From positions 1 to 64,000 of the forward strand of contig MU270143.1 in NCBI GenBank assembly GCA_021432635.1: 64,000 nucleotides of DNA, read 5' to 3'. The notes beneath the pieces were generated by a model, which ran no database searches, was not told the origin of the DNA, and was given only the letters and a program-made list of their open reading frames with translations. Both the position numbers and the translations under genes were made by a program. This DNA comes from Thozetella sp. PMI_491 (taxonomy: Eukaryota > Ascomycota > Sordariomycetes > Chaetosphaeriales > Chaetosphaeriaceae). Below, one piece after another: positions 59,698 through 64,000 of this stretch (its first letter is position 1; the number at the start of each line of letters is the position of its first letter).

Positions 59698-62600
59698 ATG
59701 CTCCAACTGTCAGGGTCGCGTTATATCTGCTGGAGTTGCATTTCCAGCTCCTTCTCGCGGGGCTCAAGTCGAAATGTCGCGGGAGGCAGAGCTACCCGCC
59801 GCCCAAGAGCTATTGATCATTCCTCTTTGCTGAGTATGTCGCATATACGGGTTCGTTATAACCACATGTGCCTCGGGCAGCATTGGCCTACTCACATCTA
59901 ACATGCTTCTCCTGCAGGCCCATGCCACCATTCAGGATACCCACGATACCCGCGATACCCGTCTAGGATCGGACCGCTCGCTGGTGCGGCCGCCTAGAAG
60001 CATACGCGAGAGATTAAGAGCTTGGGAAGCAGAGAATCCGAGCCCAGCCCAGTTATTAATCCCGACCATTGTCGACGCCCCAGCGCCCGGAGCTGTAATG
60101 AACACTAGAATGAGTGCCGGGGACATTGTCAAAGCCGATGAGGATGCGCAGGAGCAGGCGATGCTCCAAGGAGACGGCCTGATGGACCTTCGTTCAGATA
60201 CCTCCCGACTGGAGGCTGGGGATCTCTTGGAACTCACGTAAGGAACAACCTCACAATGCAACACTGCTAAAGGGACCCGGGAAGGCTAACCTTGCCAACG
60301 CCATAGCTCAGAATCGTGGAACTCAGACATCCTCGCCGTTTGCTTAGGAAACTTCAATGGGCTGGACCACTTCTACACACACACTGGGAAGTGGCTAACG
60401 AGCACCTCGATCAGAACGCGCTTCATAGTGAAGAGATTCATTCGAAATCTCGAAGAGTTGCGACCAGTCCTAGATGAGCTGCCACCGCGGGACACTCCCC
60501 TCGAGACGATCCGACGCCTGCAGGACCTCCGAGTAGGACCATCTCGGAATGCCGGGGCGGAACTGCTTGCCAGTATGCACAGGTTCCAATCCGAGGCCCG
60601 TCGCACCCACCAAACCCATATCAACAGGTTTAGAAGCGTCCTGAAGAATTTCGGGAACGGAGAGCGTCTGATGACGCTGTACCAGATGGCGGAGAAGACT
60701 CTGCCTGAGGCCATCAAGAACAACGGCCAGTTCTCGCCACAGGCGCTATATGCAGTGCATATTGCCCTTCGGCAAGACGAGCTAGCTTTCAAAGCCTTGT
60801 CCACCCGAGGCGACCGGCAGTCCTACTTCTTTGTTGGCAATTCCAAGCACAACTGCGAACTCGCGCTCGATGTAGAGCAGCGGGTCCGTGAATTTTACGA
60901 AGACCCAAGAAGGTTGCGCGGCCCGCTGCGTGATGGCGACTCGCCCGCTTCCCTGTTAGAGAGGTTTATCCTCAAAGCTCGTAGCGCCATCGACTCCAGC
61001 CGCAAGAGGCGTGACTGGTCTAACCACGGCATCTTGAGTCCGATGAAGAAACTCATAGACCCCGTGCACCCGGCATGGACCTCCCAGGAACTCGTCTTCG
61101 TAGAGTTCATTGAACGCTGGGCAACCGACATGTTCGACAAAATGTCCAGCCTACATTGGGTTGGTTCGGCTATCCTTAGAGCGGTGAACCGATATCCAGA
61201 TGCCGAATATCTGACCAACGCTACTGGATGGGAATTTCTTCAAGAGATTGGCTGGCTCATGCCGTGGGATATCCATGCCCGGCACCAATTGCGTCTTCCG
61301 GACATCTCTCTGAGCCGAAGCGGTGGGGTTGCTGCCTTTGCGGAAGACGAGTTCGAGACAGCCTTGGGCCCGGATGTTTTCAAGCAAAGCCCCACCTATC
61401 CTGGACGGAAACCGACTGCTGCCAGAGTGTTCTGTATCGACTCGGAGAGTACTGTGGACGTCGATGATGGCATCTCGCTGGAGCGAGCGGATACTCCAGG
61501 AGAATACTGGGTCAACATCCACGTGGCGGATCCCGCCTCGCGAATCGCCCCCGACACTTGGCCAGCGAAGCGAGCCGCACTTTTATCCCAAACGGCCTAC
61601 CTCCCCGGCCACTACGGCAGCATGTTCCGTGACCCCATCGTCCGTGACACGTTCGCCCTCGCCCCCAGCGGGCCGGCGTTGACATTCTGCGCCAGGGTCA
61701 ACAAGGAAGGAGATCTTCTAAGCTACAAGATCGAACCCACGACGCTTAAAGATGTGGTTTATATGACCCCTGAAGAGGTCTCTACGGTGACTGGAGACCA
61801 GCCCCTGCCCTTTGCCGTTCCGGCTGAGTCCTTCGCAGTGGGCAAACCTCCGAGCCCTCCCTCTCCAGCCAAGAAGGTAATAACCAAGGCCGGAGACCTT
61901 TCCGCTGAGGATGTTGAGGACCTGCGGGTGCTCTCTCGTCTCGCAAAAGCGCTCCAGGACCGTCGCAATGCCAAGGGTGCCATACCTTATTATATGCCTC
62001 GCCCCATAGTCCAAGTCTCACTGGAGGGCACGGAGATCATAAAGTTGCCTGATGGCTTCATGCACTGCAATGGCGATCCCTATATTCAAATATCCTCCCC
62101 CACCTCGAGCGGCAGTTCGCTTGTCAGCAGCCTGATGCAACTCGCGGGCGAGGTCGCCGCGCAGTGGTGTGCTGTGCGCAGCATCCCCATTCCATATCGT
62201 GTCCAGGACCCTGGCTCATATCAAGAACGCTTAGACGCCTTTACGCGTACCACCTTTTATCCCCAGCTGCTTGCGGGCCGGAAGCCACCGGCGGAGCAGT
62301 GGCACCAGCTCCGGGCCTTAGCCGGCCCGCAGGAGCTCTCCTCTGCGCCAGCGCCGCTGTACACGATGGGCTTAGACATGTACACAAAAGCGACGTCGCC
62401 GTTGCGCCGCTACGGAGACCTCCTTGTCCATTGGCAGATCGAGGCCGCGTTGCTCGAGGAAGCACGCCGGGGCAAGTCGCTCGTTGGGAACACAGACGAT
62501 GGGTTCCTTCCATTTATGCGCATCGACCTAGACCGCAAGGTACTCCCACATCTCAAGATCCGCGAGCGTCATTCTCGACTGCTCGACAATGTTGACGGCA

Positions 62601-62908
62601 CTGCCGAGTGGATGCTGCAGGCGCTGGTGCGCGCTTGGAAATTTGGCGAACCGAGCGCCGGGACGCCGCTACCGGAGACATTCCACTTTACAGTGCGTGA
62701 TGTGGTCGGGGGTCGGAGGGTCGTAGGCAATATCAACTGGTTTGATCGAGACGCCACGCTTGACGCCACAGGCATCCAAGATGTCGCCCTCATGCAGGAC
62801 ATCCGACCCGGCGACGTGTTTGAGGTGGAGTTGACGGATGTAAACGTTTTTAAGAGGGAGATCACGGTGAAGGCGCTGAGGAAGGCGAGGGAGACGGCGT
62901 CGCTCTAA
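59698..62908 (+). CDS. cyt-4: Mitochondrial RNB-domain 3'-5' exoribonuclease, CYT-4/Dss1 type
   Basis: Three exons: 59698-59850, 59918-60237 and 60307-62908, giving 1024 residues. Intron 1 (67 nt) uses an unusual GTTCGT donor but a good CTAAC branch and GCAG acceptor. Intron 2 (69 nt) is standard (GTAAGG, CTAAC, TAG). Exon 1 encodes a basic, Ser-rich, acid-free presequence (MLQLSGSRYICWSCISSSFS then RATRRPRA), as for mitochondrial import. The RNB domain starts near residue 530 with VFCIDSESTVDVDDGISL. Its metal-binding acidic residues are D536, D542, D544 and D545. It continues through VNIHVADPASRI, LPGHYGSMFRDP and YTKATSPLRRYGD. A probable S1-like tail ends the protein. In Neurospora CYT-4 processes and degrades mitochondrial RNA; mutants are cytochrome-deficient and fail to splice mitochondrial introns. 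In yeast the counterpart Dss1 works with helicase Suv3. Confidence 0.92.
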
Positions 62909-63364
62909 CAGTAGGGAGAACCCCCAAAGAGTGACGAGGTTAACGACCAGCATTTTTTTGAATGGCGATAATCAGGGGCAGGTGCATTTGCGTAGACATG
63001 CTTATTTGTACAACAACTTACATGGGAGTTTCGGCCGGTTAGAGACCTTTACCTATAGCTAGAGCGCCACGAGCGCATATCATACATACATACATACATA
63101 GACACGTGTTTGGGGTAAATAAAAAAATGTACTTGCCTCCTCACAGAACATTGAAGTCAACTGGTATCATTATCGAGGTTGCATGTCTCATGACTTGGGT
63201 GCTTTCACTATGTACAAACTCAATTGGGCGACCCACGGCCACAGCCACAAGCACAGAGAGAGCCTTGCTCTCAGTGCCCTTAGTCCTCGTAGGAACCGAG
63301 CCACACATCGCACACTCGGTTGTCTGTAGACCGAACATGTCTCCTTCGCGCTTGCTATACCTCC
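62909..63364. other. Convergent intergenic region, cyt-4 to sec10
   Basis: Short 3'-to-3' region. It contains a (CATA)5 tract at about 63081-63100 and no coding signal. Confidence 0.6.
63081..63100. repeat. (CATA)n tetranucleotide microsatellite
   Basis: About five CATA units in the 3' flank between the convergent cyt-4 and sec10 genes. Confidence 0.85.
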
Positions 63365-64000
63365 TCAAAGACCAGCTAGCACGCTTTGGATGCCGACGGA
63401 GCTCGAGTCCTCCCGCTTCTGAACAAATGCCTTGAAGTCGGCCTTGAGTAGCTTCTTGCCCGGGCCTGCGGGGGCGGCAGCCGCGCCGGCGGGTAGGTTA
63501 CGCGAGCGCTCGCGTAGGGCCTCGGGTCCGATGATGAAAAGGTAGCCGACCTCAGTGAGAATTTCCAGCACGGGCTCGACATCCTTGGCGAGAGGCCAGT
63601 CGCGGACGGTCGAGACGTACTTGTTGATATCCTTGGTCACCATCAAACCGCCCGTTGCGTTGACCTGGAACTTTTTGAAGTGCTCGAACAGCAGGCCGTG
63701 GATGGCGAGCGCGAGCTCGCTGCTGAAGAGCTCGAGGTTGCGTCCGTCGAGGGCTTGCGCGAGGCCCTTAGCCAGTTTGCTCAGAAAAGAGGTGATGGAC
63801 TCGCACACCGGCGTCTGCAGCGTGTCGACGATGGCCTCGAGGTCGCTGTCCTTGGGCCGGAAATCGAGCTTCTTCTGCTGGGCGAGGGTCTTGGTCACAA
63901 AGTTGAGCGCCACGTCCATGGTACTTTTCATGACCGCGTTGGTCTTCTTCTCCGTGTTCTCGATGGCCGTCCTCGCTTGGGACTCCATGTTGCGCCGTAC
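63365..64000 (-). CDS. sec10: Exocyst complex subunit Sec10, C-terminal part
   Basis: The minus-strand frame is open from the window edge at 64000 down to the stop at 63365, giving about 211 C-terminal residues; the rest lies outside the window. Sec10 landmarks are ESITSFLSKLAKGLAQALDG, FKKFQVNATGGLMVTKDI, NKYVSTVRDWPL and ILTEVGYLFIIGPEALRER. They are followed by a short Ala/Pro-rich insert and the FKAFVQKRED tail. Sec10 is one of eight exocyst subunits that tether secretory vesicles to the plasma membrane at hyphal tips. No intron is visible in the part seen. The Met at 63988 is internal, since the frame continues upstream. Confidence 0.9.
   Translation of the reverse strand, partial: VRRNMESQARTAIENTEKKTNAVMKSTMDVALNFVTKTLAQQKKLDFRPKDSDLEAIVDTLQTPVCESITSFLSKLAKGLAQALDGRNLELFSSELALAIHGLLFEHFKKFQVNATGGLMVTKDINKYVSTVRDWPLAKDVEPVLEILTEVGYLFIIGPEALRERSRNLPAGAAAAPAGPGKKLLKADFKAFVQKREDSSSVGIQSVLAGL

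Overview
The window is a 64 kb draft-assembly piece of a filamentous ascomycete nuclear genome, most likely Sordariomycetes and probably Sordariales or Chaetomiaceae. The evidence is GC-rich coding sequence, short 46-80 nt GT-AG introns with CTAAC/CTGAC branch points, pyrimidine-rich leaders, and proteins matching Neurospora-type genes (NUC-1, CYT-4, class IV chitin synthase, GH17 BtgE-type glucanase). A 10-N gap lies inside a (CA)n tract, so the assembly is a draft. I see no rRNA, confident tRNA, CRISPR, intact transposon or virus-derived element.

Layout: nuc-1-type bHLH phosphate regulator (1565-3704, +); Hsp20 chaperone with a His/Gly/Pro-rich N-terminus (6206-7438, +); Src1/Heh inner-nuclear-membrane LEM-like protein (9042-11380, +); CA microsatellite with gap; his-1 ATP phosphoribosyltransferase (12712-13863, -), divergent from a sucrose/alpha-glucoside H+ symporter (15796-17989, +); Chs4/Skt5-type chitin synthase activator (19970-22314, -), divergent across 7.9 kb from a class IV chitin synthase (30201-33923, +); WD40 protein (37347-39574, +); small Ser/Thr-rich protein with a predicted GPI anchor (41497-42057, +); GH17 cell-wall glucanase (45272-46969, +); zinc-finger protein (49944-51352, +); two small head-to-head hypothetical genes (54472-55199, -; 55248-55759, +, tentative); cyt-4-type mitochondrial RNB ribonuclease (59698-62908, +); and the C-terminal part of exocyst subunit Sec10 (63365-64000, -, running off the window).

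Functional themes: cell-wall building is prominent. There is a class IV chitin synthase and its farnesylated Sel1-repeat activator, a GH17 glucanase, a GPI-type wall protein, and the exocyst subunit that delivers wall enzymes to growing tips. The others are housekeeping or regulatory genes (phosphate control, histidine synthesis, sugar uptake, nuclear envelope, mitochondrial RNA turnover). Exon joins were derived by hand from splice signals, frame and family motifs. Each multi-exon model below sums to a multiple of three.

About 55% of the window is intergenic. It holds microsatellites, homopolymer runs, a recurring TACGGAGTA 9-mer and GTAC-rich palindromes, but no further gene I can support.
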